Assembly: GCA_014529385.2 (NCBI GenBank)
Contig: CM043967.1
Coordinates: forward strand, 6,277,001 to 6,341,000
Origin: Adiantum capillus-veneris
Lineage: Eukaryota; Streptophyta; Polypodiopsida; Polypodiales; Pteridaceae
Direction: 5' to 3'
Length of the DNA stretch: 64,000 nucleotides
Below, in pieces: positions 44,394 to 57,060 of the stretch (position 1 is the stretch's first letter; every line of letters begins with the position of its first letter). A program made the translations under genes and the position numbers. A model generated the notes under the pieces. It made no database searches. It was not told where the DNA came from and saw nothing but the letters and a program-made list of their open reading frames with translations.

Positions 44394-45300
44394 GTGATGG
44401 GGTGTGTGTGTATAAGTGACATTCTACCTCAAGAAATATGGGTGGATATACTCTCTCGCCTTATGGTGAAAGAGAATCCTCAGTTGGGAGTAGAAGTACA
44501 AAGGCTTATCACGACTATGCATGATGTAGTGGAGAAGAAGAGGTTACTATCCACAAATTTTATTGTACCAAATACATTCTGAGCATGGTGTTGCAAAAAC
44601 CCTAGAGTTTAGACCACCATGACATAAACCTTCACCTATGGGAAGTATCAAATGGGTTCAATCTAATTTGAGGAAGGAGAATTTTTTTACTAACCAGATG
44701 TTGCATATAAATGTTTATGATCTTACCCTGAGACCGACGAAGGAATCATGGATAGGTAGGAATATGCTTTGCTTTAGTGATGGCCACAGGATGTTTCAAT
44801 ATTGTCATGCTCAATGTATGGGGTCGTCAATGTTAAACCATTGACAAACATTCCTTAGCCCAGTACCTTAGTAGTTATCCTTTGACATGTTTAGGAAATC
44901 CATAATTCACAACCCACACAATGTAAATATTTTATACAATGCCTACAATAGATCCTCGTACCTTGCATATTGTGCAAACATACACAGCTCCGATGGATTA
45001 GACACACCGAACATGTTCCCTAAGAACTATGCTTATTTTGATTACAAAAGGGCAGTAGTTGACAACTAGATGGAAGTACTTGTAACCAACCATTCACTTA
45101 TGCAGGAGTGATACAATTTTCATGCCAAAAAGGAAAATTTTCATCCAAATATTGTGAGAGATTATTGGGATCAACCATCAAATATACTTTTAGAATGGGA
45201 CCATTATGATCCATTAGTCAAAGGATGTCACAATAGCTATTGTAGAGTACATTACATTAGAACCATTATACTTTTGTAGATTTCTGAATATAAAAAATCT
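44394..45300 (+). pseudogene. Unidentified decayed ORF cluster
   Basis: Three short frames (44394-44582, 44638-44844, 44887-45069) followed by an open-with-stops stretch. The first contains LPQEIWVDILSRLMVKENP, which resembles the beginning of an F-box. The later parts (MFRKSIIHNPHNVNILYNAY...) are not recognised. They may be exons of one former gene. Low certainty. Confidence 0.3.
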
Positions 45301-45479
45301 TGCGATATAGAATTGATTTGATTTATTTTTTATTCTTTCTCCTACTCTCTTGTATTATTCTCAACTGTCTATTTTATTTTTCTAAGAGGGATAAGCAAAC
45401 TAGAATATTGTACTAAGAATGATCTTGGTTGATATGGTGCAGTAAGTTATCATGCCTCATAGAGAAAATGGGTAGCTAC

Positions 45480-45639
45480 TAATGCCAATGTGCCAATTGT
45501 ACCTCAACAAACGATCATTGATAGAGACATCGATGCTATGCTTTGCAAATCTCAACCTAAGAACTTTAGCGGGGAAGGCAAAGATCTAGGAAAGGTTCTT
45601 GAAGATTGGATTTTGTGTATTAATCCTAAAGAGAAAACC
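45480..45639 (+). pseudogene. Gag remnant of element 3, left of the nested insertion
   Basis: A frame reading SQPKNFSGEGKDLGKVLEDWI resembles the start of Gag in Tat/Ogre-like gypsy elements. It is cut by element 2; the remnants of the same or a similar element continue at 54363. Most of gag, protease and RT is absent, so a deletion accompanied or preceded the insertion. Confidence 0.5.
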
Positions 45640-47219
45640 TATCATAAAAACTAATATCTAATATCTAACCAACCCAAATGATTCTCTCATAAATTGATCA
45701 CTTATTGTGGGAGAATAAACGGGAACAAGGGTTAAGATATAGACATGTGCTTATAGATCTATATCAACACGGGGCCAATGGTAAAGGGGCCCAAATAAGA
45801 GATGGTCTATCAAAGAGCAAGGCTAATGAATGGAGCATAAGACCTTAGGGTTCGCTTCATTGAACACCTCCAATAATGTGTGTAAAAGTCCTTTGACCTT
45901 AGGTAAGCTAGGGCTGACCTTGAGACGCGGGAACCCGACCCAACTCGAGGTGCTTATCCTGCTTGATGACTAAGGTTCTTGATGATTGAGGTGCTTAATG
46001 ATTGAGATGCTTGAGGTGCTTGACATGCTTGAGATGCTAGGGTTGCACTTGAGGTGAGAACCTAGCCAAGCTTAAAGTGCTTAACGGCCAAGCCTGTGGT
46101 GGGAACTGGGTGAGGGGCTTGAGGTGTCAAAAAGTCAATTATTCATTCCCTACAAGGAGGGGGGAGCCCTACATGAGGGGGGGTGAGAGAGAACACCCAC
46201 ACACCCACACAAGGAATGCATGGTACAAAGAAAGAAAAAGAGACACTTGTCAAGTTCCTCCTCATGTTGCCCTCATGGTGTGCCTGAAGCCTATTGGTTG
46301 GCCACCCAAGGGGTCCAATGATAATTTAGGAGATTTAATTAATTGATTTTGCATTTATCTAGACCTCTCTCTCAAAGGGGAAATGGGGACACTTGTCTCA
46401 AGGCTACCCTTGCTGCTTGTAATGCCTCCTACTTATGATTGGATAGGCCTAGAGGGGTCCAATGAGCTTCAAGCATGAGCTACAAGGGGGGGTGGACCCA
46501 AGAAAGCTAGGGGGTATACTCACCCACACACACTCACAAACACTCTCATTGTGTGCTATGCAAAGTGCAAGAGCTCCCTCTCCTTCTCCAAGCAAGTAGA
46601 GGTTGAGAGCCTACACCAACACTCTTGGATATGGAGTGCAAATCCAACCAAGATCCATGCTTCAATGCTTAAGCTTTCCATCTCCTTTTTCTTCATTACT
46701 ATGTGATTATGTATGCTAGCAAGAAGAGTTATGATAAGTGTGGAACTAACTCTTTCTCCTATGAAATGTTTCTTTTTCCTCTTCCCTACCCTCATTCCCT
46801 GCTAGCTCTCTCCACCTTCGAAGGTGTTTGAGGTCTTGGGACTGAGGCTTGGGATAGTTAAAGCTTTCTTCAAGTTTATGTTATGCTTGTGATGCATGAG
46901 GTTTTCCATCTTCATTGCATCACCTAGGTTACAAAGAACAGAAAGAATGTATTGTAACAAGTCTCTCTTAATGGGAGAAACCATAATACAAATTTCTATT
47001 GGAGGGGGGACCGTCTCCACATAAATCCGGTCCTCAACTGTTGTCATGTTCTCTAAATTCTCTCTCTTGCAAAAGGATTGTTCATGCCAAGTTAACTAAT
47101 TTCTATGATTATGTTGTTATCTTTAATTATGTTCACCCGCTATGCTCACAAAGTCATTTCTCAAAAGTACTCTCATTAATTTCCGCTACTCTCAAGTTAA
47201 ATAGGCCAATTCCATTACA
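45640..47219 (+). repeat. 5' LTR of element 2
   Basis: 1,580 bp, begins TATCATAAAAACTAA (3' copy TGTCATAAAATCTAA, so the TG end has mutated) and ends CCATTACA. Includes tandem GAGGTGCTTGA-like units at 45945-46030. Confidence 0.93.
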
Positions 47220-47233
47220 TTGGTATCATAGCA
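47220..47233 (+). other. Primer-binding site of element 2
   Basis: TTGGTATCATAGCA, one change from the site of element 1 (TTGGTATCAGAGC), directly after the LTR. Confidence 0.82.
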
Positions 47234-47633
47234 TTTGGTTTCTCTTTTTTCTCTTAAGAAGAGAGGTCCTTAAGTAGCCTATAAATGGTTGATGTTGTTA
47301 ATTATATTAGGGTAAGTGTAAATGGGATCTATTATCGGTTTTGTTGAGCCCACTATGTGGGGGATGGTGCACACCTCGGGAGCTTTGGACTTAATAATGG
47401 AGTTTTTTTAGACTTGCCTACGGCTTTACCATTATTGAGCCATAAGAAGTGCGAAAGGAGCTAGCCCTCGGCAACTCTGCTACGTTAGACCTACTCCTCT
47501 ACTCTCTATAATTAACCACTTTGAGCCGTGGGTGTAGATACTTAAGAGCCGATTTTCAAAGGCTAAGAGGAGTGGCAACTAAGGTTTTGAATTGCCAAAG
47601 CATACACTTAGTACATACATAAATTTTGTTAAC

Positions 47634-49562
47634 ATGGCTGACAATAATCAAGAGAGTAGAATGATCATTGATAGCTTTGATTTTTCACATGAAGGTGCTA
47701 ATGATGATTCTCCCATGTTTGTGAATTATCTCGTCACTAGGTTGCAGCAAGCTATGGGCAACCCTGCTTTGCAAGCCGATGTTACTCAACAACTTCGTAC
47801 TTATGGAATTTCCCTTCCTCCCCAAGAGGAGAGAGAGATTAGAAGGCCTCTTGAAGAGACCCCCAAAAGAAGACTCTCTCCCATTCGAGAGGAGGAATCC
47901 AAAGAGCAAGAAAGCAATGAAAGTTTAAGTTCCTTTAAAGATGTGGCTCCACGAAGACGGCGGTCTAGACGATCGCCCACTCCTCCCAAGAGTAAAAGAT
48001 CAACACATAGTCCTTCTCCTCATAAATCTGAAAGGCAAGAGAGGAAACAAAGGAAAAAAAGGTCTAGGAAGAGGTCACCCTCTTCTCCTTCTTCTTCACC
48101 TTCCTCCTCTTCCGAAGAAAGCTATGGCTATTCTCTTAGAGAATACAAGAGGGGAAAACATCGCAAATCATTTTGTGCATGGCAACGATCACAAAAGCTA
48201 AAGAAGTTAAAGGAGGGAGGAAAGAGCATCTCTTTTCTCACCTATGATGGCACCTTTGGTGCTACCGACAAAGTTTTGGCCTTCATCCAACAATTTGATG
48301 CGGCCTTTGGAGACGAGGGCTTCAGAGAGTCCTCTAAGCTACACCATGTAGCTATGCACTTCCAAAAATCAGCTCGTCAATGGTAGGCTAGCCTTCGTGG
48401 CAATGGTGAAGCCCCAAAGACATGGAAAACTCTACGAGTTTCCATCATGAAGCAATTCCTTGCAAGTGATGCAAAAGACAAAGTGCTTACCGAATGGCGC
48501 AAGCTTGAAGCTTCTCTCTCATGAGTCTATGCACAAGTACGGAGACAAGTTTTGGGATTTACATCTCAAGGCTACTGTCTTTCAAAAGATAGACTTTGCC
48601 GAGAAAAGGCAGCAATTTTGTGCGGGATTACCTGAAGAGATGACCGAATACATCAATTCTCAATGGCCCGGTACTATTAGCAAAGTAATCCATCACACCA
48701 TGGTTGCTTCACGCATCAATTTCCATCAAGGGGCTAGACGTAATGTCAAGCCCATGGAAAACAAAGAAAAAAATGATGCAAAGGGGAAAACCAATGTTCA
48801 AAATACTTCCCAAGTCACTTGCAGTAACAACAACAATCGGTCCAAGGAGAAGGGAGTTTACAAAGGTAAAAACAAACTCTCTCCTAAAGAGCTTGAAGCT
48901 TTTCGCAAGGACCATAAGTGTTTCAAGTGTGGGGAGCAAGGACATGGCTATCGTTCTTACCCCAAGAAGAATACTCGCTATGAGACTCCTAGGGATTCCA
49001 CCATCGAAGCTCCAAAAGAGGATGCTCATTACAAAGAATCATCACTTTCCTATGCTTGGGGAAAGTTAAGAGAGCATGATGCCTTCATCTTGTTTGACCC
49101 TGGCTCTACTCTGAACTTCATATCAATGGAGTTGGCCACCAAGTTGGGCATTCAAGCTTTTGAGATGGGAGATATAGTAATGGCTGATGCAGGTTTCAAG
49201 GGACAGCAAGCCTCTATTACTCCCTTGCTTGGGAATTTGAGGCTTCATGTCCAAAGCTATGTCGACAAAGAAGACTTCTTCATCTCTCCACTCCAACATG
49301 AGGATGCTATCCTAGGGGCACCATGGTTTGATTGCATGGCTACCAACATGAAGTTCCCTGAAAGGAGAATCTACTTTACCTATAGGGGAAAGAACATGTA
49401 TATAGATGCGAGTGAGCGTGGTCGCACTATTTCACTTGTAAATCCTCTTGCTTTTGATAAGTCAATGAAGAGCTCAGTTTCTGCGTACATGATTTTTGTC
49501 AAAGAGTCTCTAAAAGATACTAATGTTTCCTCAAATGTAAATGTAGGAATCAAGAAGAGTTA
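47634..49562 (+). pseudogene. Gag-protease of element 2 with RS-rich region
   Basis: ATG 47634 (MADNNQESRM). Residues ~104-180 are an Arg/Ser-rich tract (RRRRSRRSPTPPKSKRS..., then Ser runs) like the RS domains of splicing factors. The capsid-like region (KSISFLTYDGTFGATDKVLAFIQQFD) follows. TAG at 48384 and a frameshift near 48515 break it. The second part (48460-49562) has a zinc knuckle CFKCGEQGHGYRSYP whose last Cys is Tyr, then the protease start FILFDPGSTLNFIS and GAPWF. DPG is a known variant of the active-site triplet in plant gypsy proteases. Confidence 0.85.
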
Positions 49563-52410
49563 GACTTGTCTAATTTTCTAAAAGGATTCCAAGATGTGTT
49601 CATCGATGATATCCCTATGGACTTACCTCCAACATGAGGGAATGATTATCATCACATTGAGCTCCTTTCAGGAAGCTCACCGCCTAACAAACCTCCTTAT
49701 CGAGTCTCACAAGCTCAACAAGAGGAGATCATGAGGCAAGTACAGGAATTGGTAGACAAGGGATGGTGAGGCCTACTTCCTCTCCCTTTTGTCCTCCAGT
49801 GCTTTTAGTGCAAAAGAAAGATGGTACATACCGTATGTGTGTGGAATATCGAGCATTAAACCATATCACTATCAAAAACAGATTTCCCGTGCCTCGGGTA
49901 GAAGATCTGTTTGATAAGCTACAAGGCTCTACCTACTTCAGTAGGATTGACCTTAAGAGTGGCTATCATCAAATAAGTATAGTGGATGAAGATATCTTAA
50001 AGACCACGTTTCGCACAACGTTTGGTCTTTATGAATATCTAATCATGTCTTTTGGCTTGACTAATGCACCAGCTACGTTCAATCGTCTAATGGAGAAAAT
50101 TTTTAGACCATACCGCAAATTCACTGGGGTGTTCTTTGATGATATCATCATCTACTCCAAGTCTTTGGAGGAACATAAGCAACATCTCCAAGTGATTTTT
50201 CAAGCATTGAGGGAACAAGCTTTTTCTCAACCAAAAGAAAAGCGAATTCTTCCTTCAAGAGATTCAATACCTAGGTCATATTATCTCTCACGATGGTATC
50301 CATATGGATCCATCAAAGTTAGAGGTAATACAATCATGGCCTAACCCAAGAAATCTACATGAGCTAAGAATCTTTATTGGTATGTGTGCATACTATAGAC
50401 GCTTCATAGCAAAAATTCTCTCAAGTAGCAGGACCACTACACGACTTAACTAAGAAGAACGTTAAGTATGTATGGACTGCTAAGGAGCAAAATGCTTTTG
50501 ATAAGCTCAAAGAGAAGCTTATTCCCAACCAGTCCTCGTGCTTCCGGATCTCTCAAAGCCATTTGAGGTCCAATGTGATGCTTGTGGTGATTGCCTTGGA
50601 GCAGTTTTGCTTCAAGAAGGGCATGCCATAGCATATGAGAGCCAAAGGCTCAATACTGATGAACGAGTCTTGGGCATTTATGAGAAATATCTTTTAGCTG
50701 TTCTACATGCCCTAGACACATGGAAGCACTACCTATTGGGGACTCCATTTATCCTACGAACCAACCACCAAAGTTTCAAGTATTTCATGACGCAAACCAA
50801 GCTTTCCGACAAACAAATGAGGTGGGAAAATTTTCTTTCGCAATTTAATTTCCATATTTCTCACATAGCTGGTAAGCACAATCAAGTGGCCGATGCACTT
50901 TCACGACGACCAAAAGTTAATGCAGTGTCTATAGCTGCTCACAATGATCTATCCTCTATGATAGATGAGTATGCTACTGACCCTGACTTTAGAGACATAA
51001 TGTCAACCCTTGCTTTGGGGAAGAAAGAGAAACCATTCACCTTTCAAGATGGTTATCTTATCCATGGCAATAGGCTATGTGTTACCCATTCCCTTCGTGA
51101 GAAAGTTATGTATGAATCCCATGCTCCTCCATATGCGGGGCATAGAGGTATTCAACCTACTCTCCGAGGAGTAGAGACGCACTTCTATTGGCCTACCATG
51201 AAAGTGGACATACAAGAGTATGTTTCAAAATGTGTAGTATGCCAAAAGACCAAGTATGATAGAGGGAAACAACCTGGATTACTCCAGCCATCGCCTATCC
51301 CAAATTCACCATGGGAGAGTATATCCATGGATTTCATCTTTGGATTACCCATGTCTATCCATGGGAATATAGGAATATGGACAATAGTCGACAAGTTTAG
51401 CAAGCAAGCACATTTTATTCCTGTCAAAAAGACTATTAAGGCACATCAAATGGCAACTCTCTTCATATCTCAGATTTTCAAGCACCATGGATTACCCACA
51501 TCCATTGTGTCAGATAGAGATCCTATAATGATGAGTAATTTCTGGAAAGGTCTCTTTGAAAATCTAGGAACAAGCATTGAATTTCTCTTCGGCCTATCAC
51601 CCACAAATGGATGGCCAAAGTGAGATAGCAAATCTTACGATACTTGATCTACTCAAGACTTATGTTACCGAAGTAGATCAACGCTCACAATGGCAAAAGT
51701 ACTTGCCTCTTGTAGAGTATGCCTACAATAATAATGTACATACTTCTATGGGAAAAGAACCTTTTGAGATCATTGAGGGAAGACCTAAAAGTCCCTTGAC
51801 ACTCAAAGTACATGGGAAGATCTTTGCCCCGCCGATGAGTATAGCCGTGACCTACAAGAATCTTTTCAAAAGATTAAGGAGGCTATATCCATCTCTCAAC
51901 AAAGTCAAAAAGCTGCTACTGATAAGCACATAAGAGCCTTAATGTTCAAAGAAAATTATTGGGTCTTACTCTTGTTTCCTAAGGCTCGATTAAGGCAAAC
52001 GACAGGAAAAAATCCTACGGGCCATCAAAAGTATTATGCTAAACTAGCAAAAGGATAATATGGTCCTTTCCAAATCTTGAAGCCCATCAATGAGATGGCT
52101 TATCAACTCAAGTTGCCCAACCGTTGGCTCGTACACAATGCCTTTCATGTAAGCCTACTTAAGCCCTACAAAGGAGAGCCACCAACTAAACCAATTATTG
52201 AAGACCCTCCCAAAGTTGAAGACCAAGAAGAGGTGCTACAACCTGAATCTATCTTGCGGCATGAAGACAAGGTACTACGACATGGTAAGATTATCTGATG
52301 GTATCTTATTAAGTTCAAAAATTATCCTTTTGAACATGCTAGATGGATGCAAGGAATACAGGTTAAGGATAGTATGAACCTTGTCAATGCTTACAATGCT
52401 ACATTAGAGT
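49563..52410 (+). pseudogene. Pol of element 2: RT, RNase H, integrase, chromodomain (frameshifted)
   Basis: RT: PVLLVQKKDGTYRMCVEYRA, RIDLKSGYHQI, FGLTNAPATFNRLM and the FFDD active site (49763-50215). A frameshift follows, then RNase H (50538-50920) with CDACGDCLGAVLL, then integrase to 51580 with HRGIQPTLRG, CVVCQKTK, the first catalytic Asp intact in SMDFIFGLP, and SDRDP. Another shift precedes GQSEIANL. The tail has YLIKFKNYPFEHARWMQ, a chromodomain-like segment, after a TGA at 52297. At least five frame changes. Order RT-RH-INT confirms Ty3/gypsy. Confidence 0.9.
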
Positions 52411-52758
52411 AAGCAAATGTACAAATTTCTTTAAAATGAAGCATCTCTTTGTCTTATAAGACTAGTCTTCTTTTTAATTGTGCACAAATTTAACTACTAT
52501 GCATGCTTAGAATCATGTTTGTGATGACGACGTCTCTCAAACACCAAGTAGAATTTGTCACTCTACTTTGGGAGAATAAAATGGACTAAAGATCAGACAT
52601 GCTTGCGGTAGCTATGTCTCCCAAGCACCAAATGGATTAGTCATCCATCTTGGAAAGATGTCGTAGGGTAAAAAGGGATCCTCTACCCGCTAAGTAAAAT
52701 TGACTAATGACTAAGGCTTTATCTCCTCTACCTCATACTCAAGGACGACTATGATTTC

Positions 52759-52771
52759 AAGAGAGAGGTAA
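52759..52771 (+). other. Polypurine tract of element 2
   Basis: AAGAGAGAGGTAA, identical to the tract of element 1, directly before TGTCATAAAA. Confidence 0.8.
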
Positions 52772-54357
52772 TGTCATAAAATCTAATATCTAATATCTAA
52801 CCAACCCAAATGATTCTCTCATAATAAATTGATCACTTAATGTGGGAGAATAAACGGGAACAAGGGTTAAGATATAGACATGTGCTTATAGATCTATCTC
52901 AACACGAAGCCAATGGTAAAGGGGCCCAAATGAGAGATGGTCTATCAAAGAGCAAGGCTAGCCAACGGATCATAAGACCTTAGGGTTAGCTTCATTGAAG
53001 ACCTCCAATAATGTGTGTAAAAGTCCCTTGACCTTAGGTAAGCTAGGGCTGACCTTGAGACGCGGGAAACCGACCCAACTCGAGGTGCTTGTCCTGCTTG
53101 TCATGCTTGATGACTAAGGTTCTTGATGATTGAGGTGCTTAATGATTGAGATGCTTGAGGTGCTTGACATGCTTGAGATGCTAGGGTTGCACTTGAGGTG
53201 ATAACCTAGCCCAAGCTTAAAGTGCTTAACGGCCAAGCCTGTGGTGGGAACTGGGTGAGGGCCTTGAGGTGTCAAAAAGTCAATTATTCATTCCCTACAA
53301 GGAGGGGGCGAGCCCTACATGAGGGGGGATGAGAGAGAACACCCACACACTCACACAAGGCATGCATGGTACAAAGAAAGCAAAAGGGACCCTTGTCAAG
53401 TTCCTCCTCATGTTGCCCTCATGGTGTGCCTGAAGCCTATTGGTTGGCCACCCAAGGGGTCCAATGATAATTTAGGAGATTTAATTAATTGATTTTGCAT
53501 TTATCTAGCGCTCTCTCTCAAAGGGGAAAGGGGGAAATTTGTCTCAAGGATACCCTTGCTGCTTGTAATGCCTCCTGATTATGATTGGCTAGGCCTGGAG
53601 GGGTCCAATGAGCTTCAAGCATGAGCTACAAGGGGGGGTCGACCCAAGCAATCTAGGGGGTATACTCACCCACACACACTCACAAACACTCTCATTGTGT
53701 GCTATGCAAAGTGCAAGAGCTCCCTCTCCTTCTCCAAGCAAGTAGAGGTTGAGAGCCTACACCAACACTCTTGGATATGGAGTGCAAATCCAACCAAGAG
53801 CCATGCTTCAATGCTTAAGCTTTCCATCTCCTTCTTATTCATTACTATGCTATTATGTATGCTAGCAAGAAGATTTATGATAAGTGTGGAACTAATTCTT
53901 TCTCCTATGAAATGTTTCTTCTTCCTCTTCCCTACCCTCACTCCCTGCTAGCTCTCTCCACCTTCGAAGGTGTTTGAGGTCTTGGGACTGAGGCTTGGGA
54001 TAGTTAAAGCTTTCTTCAATTTTATGTTATCCTTGTGATGCATGAAGTTTTCCATCTTCATTGCATCACCTAGGTTACAAGGAACACAAAGATTGTATTG
54101 TAACAAGTCTCTCTTAATGGGAGAAACCATAATACAAATGCCTGTTGGAGGGGGGACCGTAAATCCGGTCCTCAACTGTTGTCATGTTCTCAAAATTCTC
54201 TCTCTTGCAAAAGTATTGTTCATGCCAATTTAATTAATTGCTATGATTATGTTGCTATCTTCAATTATGTTCACCCGCTATGCTCACAAAGTCATTTCTC
54301 AAAATTACTCTCATTAATTTCCGCTACTCTCAAATTAAATAGGCCAATTCCATTACA
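52772..54357 (+). repeat. 3' LTR of element 2
   Basis: 1,586 bp, TG...CA ends, highly similar to the 5' LTR with scattered substitutions and small indels (for example the CACAT deletion near 54160). Confidence 0.93.
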
Positions 54358-54362
54358 AATCC

Positions 54363-55870
54363 CAATACCTAAGTCAAGCACATACTACCATAGTAGGACT
54401 TCACTTTGCGGAAGACCAAACTATTCAATGTATCTTGAGACTTGGAGTATTTTGGCTAACTATGAGGAACTACTCATTTGTAAAAAAATGTCCTTAATGT
54501 CAGAAACACGCACCCATACCTCATGTGACATTGTTCCAAATATCACTTGTTCCTAAGTGGAGTAACTATCTAGTTACTTACTTATCAAGCGAAACATTTC
54601 TTAAGGATATGAGTAAACTCCGCCAAACAGCAATTGAAACTAAATCAAGAGATTATGCTCTTATTGGAAACCAATTGTATCAAAGAGGAAAGGATCAACA
54701 TCCGTGTCTTTGTGAAAATGAAGATGAATAAATTCCCATTATAAAATAAGCACATGCTGGATTAGCTGGAGGTCACTTTTCTAGTGAGACCACCGTAAGA
54801 GCAATCTTAATGGCAGTCATATGATGGCCAACACTTTTTGCAGATACCAAGGAATATTTTTGAAGGTGTGATGCATATCAACGAGCTAAAATGTCAACCC
54901 GTGTAGATAGGATGCCTTTAAGACCAATGATGGGGGCTAGAGCTTTTGCAAAATGTGGTATAGACTTTGTTGGGCCAATACAACCACCTACTTATAGAAC
55001 CCAAGCTCAATATATCATTGCAGCTACGGACTATTTGACCAAGTGGGCAGAGGCTAAAGCAACCCAAATGAATGATGCCAGAACCATAGCCGCATTCTTG
55101 TATGAGAATGTATTCACAAGATATGGACTACCAATAGAAATTGTCAATGATAGGGAAACTCATTTCCTCAATGAGATAATTGAGTAACTGCTTAATGAAT
55201 TTATGGTCATTTATAACAAATCGGCTCCTTATCACCCAGAAGCAATAGTAATAAAATTCTTAGCTCGGTATTGACTGAAGTGGTTAGTTTAGGATGGATA
55301 GATTGGGAAATGAATCTCCATGCTGCTCTATGGGCTTATAGAGTTTCATTCAAGACAAGTTTAAATGCTACACCCTTTAACCTTGTTTATGGTCTTGATG
55401 CCATACTGTCGATAGAATGTCTATTGCCGATACTAAGGTAGCTAAGGATCTTGAGTGGACTGGACATGAATTGTTAGAGAGGCTTGAAGATTTAGAAAAG
55501 CTTGATGAGCAAAGAATAACTGCTATATCTCACATCTATGCACGAAAGCAAAAAAAATAACAATTTTTTATTCCCATCTAGTTATAAAAATATTCAAAAA
55601 AGGGGACTTAGTTTTAGTCTATTCCCTTAAGCATCACATACCCAAGTTTAAGAAAAAGGGAAACGGACCGTTTATCATTTAAGATGTATCTCCAAGTGGA
55701 GTAGTTAAGTTGTCCACTATTAATGGCTAAGTGGATTAGTGGATGCCATTTGAAGAAGTACAATTGCCACTAACCAATGAATTGCTAGAAAAGATGTATG
55801 CAACAAAGCAAAGAAAGATAAAACAACAACAGGTTATTAATGAAGCCCAAGAGGAAGCTCGGCTTTGAGT
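54363..55870 (+). pseudogene. Integrase region of older gypsy element 3
   Basis: LVPKWSNYLVTYLSSETFLKD and IETKSRDYALIGNQLYQRGKD match the RNase H-integrase linker of Tat/Athila-type gypsy elements. 54891-55187 is the integrase core: MPLRPMMGARAFAKCGIDFVGPIQ, AATDYLTKWAEAKA, and VNDRETHFLNEIIE where the second Asp lies. After that the frame is broken by many stops (SAPYHPEA, then VFMVLMPYCR-type fragments). Older than element 2, which is inserted in it. Confidence 0.75.
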
Positions 55871-55879
55871 ACTCAAAGG

Positions 55880-56760
55880 AAAGTTGCTCTCAAAAATCAA
55901 CAAATACCTATTCCCATCAACACTCTCAAACTAGATGACCGACTATGGAATTACAGAAGGATGCAATATCAACGGAGGATGAATGGTTAGATGGAATGGA
56001 CCTTTGCATCAAACTACAACTGAACAATCATAGCACAAATGCATTGGTTGATACAGGGGCTCAAGTAAATGCAGTCAGTTATTCCACATACAAGAAAGCA
56101 ACGAGTTAGTCCTTGACATCAGGAACATCGACTATTAATGGATTCAACAAGAATCCGACACTGACATTTGGAGTAGTCAACTTAAAATGTGATAGTATAC
56201 GGATTTTCATGCCCTCATCGGTTTGTATGCTTACTCAATGAACACATGAATGAAACAATGATTCTTGGAATCTCATGGATGCGGACGTACAAGGCAATAC
56301 TGGATTGGGATACCAATCAGATCAAGCTATCACCTAAAGGTGGGCAAATCATTGTTCAATTGCACCAAGTAAGGAGAATTGAAAGGAGGTTACTAGTAGA
56401 GCAAACCAGGAAGCAATCAATCGTCTCCATCCTATAGACAAGCAAATGCTACAAATAGCATGCAAGGAGTTAGGAAAATCTGGGTACCAAAAGCACAACT
56501 TAAGGACAAGCCAATTCAAATTTGGGTGCCAAAAACATCATCTACTTTACCAAAGATGGTTCCAAGGTTCAAAAGTCAGAGGAGCATCTTCGAGCAGGGA
56601 ACCTACAACAAAATGCATTTGGAAGAAAAAGGAGCACTTATCTTCTCCGCCAACTTTAAAACCGGTGGAGCAGTGGAAGGTTAAGTCTCAAAACACTCAA
56701 CCCCAACATTTCATTGAAGAAAAACCAAGATACCAATGACGGGTAAAAGCTCGACAACCA
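55880..56760 (+). pseudogene. Aspartic-protease-like segment downstream of integrase (element 3)
   Basis: NALVDTGAQVNAVSYSTYKK near 56041-56100 carries the DTGA motif of a retroviral-type aspartic protease, followed by TMILGISWMRTYKAILDW (56189-56437), the usual G.sWl....a.lDw segment. 56446-56740 has a repeated WVPK motif (RKIWVPKAQLKDKPIQIWVPK). A protease after integrase is not the standard gypsy order, so this is either an extra ORF of the element or part of a second truncated element. Confidence 0.6.
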
Positions 56761-56877
56761 TCATTATTGATACAGACAGCTCAAGAAATCAGCATGCCAA
56801 AGCATCTTGACAGTACAATAAAGCAAAGAGCACAAAAGCTACAAGATTTTCTCTTTGGGAGATAGCAACATGAAACC

Positions 56878-57060
56878 TTGACCACAGAAACCCTTGAGTT
56901 AATTATTCAAGACCCAACTCTCGCGCAGCATAATGGTTTGAATTGCATTGATCTTCAAAGCATGGTAGAGCCAACCAAGGCTATGCATAGACACAATTTT
57001 TCAACCCATGCACATAGTCGTCCCGGAGTACGCCGTCTAGGAGGGGTGGAAGGGAACTAA
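56878..57060 (+). other. Short ORF of unknown nature
   Basis: 60-codon frame (MTTETLELIIQDPTLAQHNG...) continuous in style with the retroelement remnants upstream. No domain recognised. Probably the tail of the element 3 coding region. Confidence 0.25.

Larger units (their letters stand above)
45640..54357 (+). mobile_element. Ty3/gypsy chromovirus-like element 2, full length but frameshifted
   Basis: 8.7 kb with two LTRs, tRNA-Met type primer site, gag, protease, reverse transcriptase, RNase H, integrase, chromodomain-like tail and purine tract. Flanked by AAACC (45635-45639) and AATCC (54358-54362), a 5-bp duplication with one change. Same family as element 1 but a distinct subfamily. Multiple frameshifts and stops make it non-autonomous. 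Confidence 0.93.
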
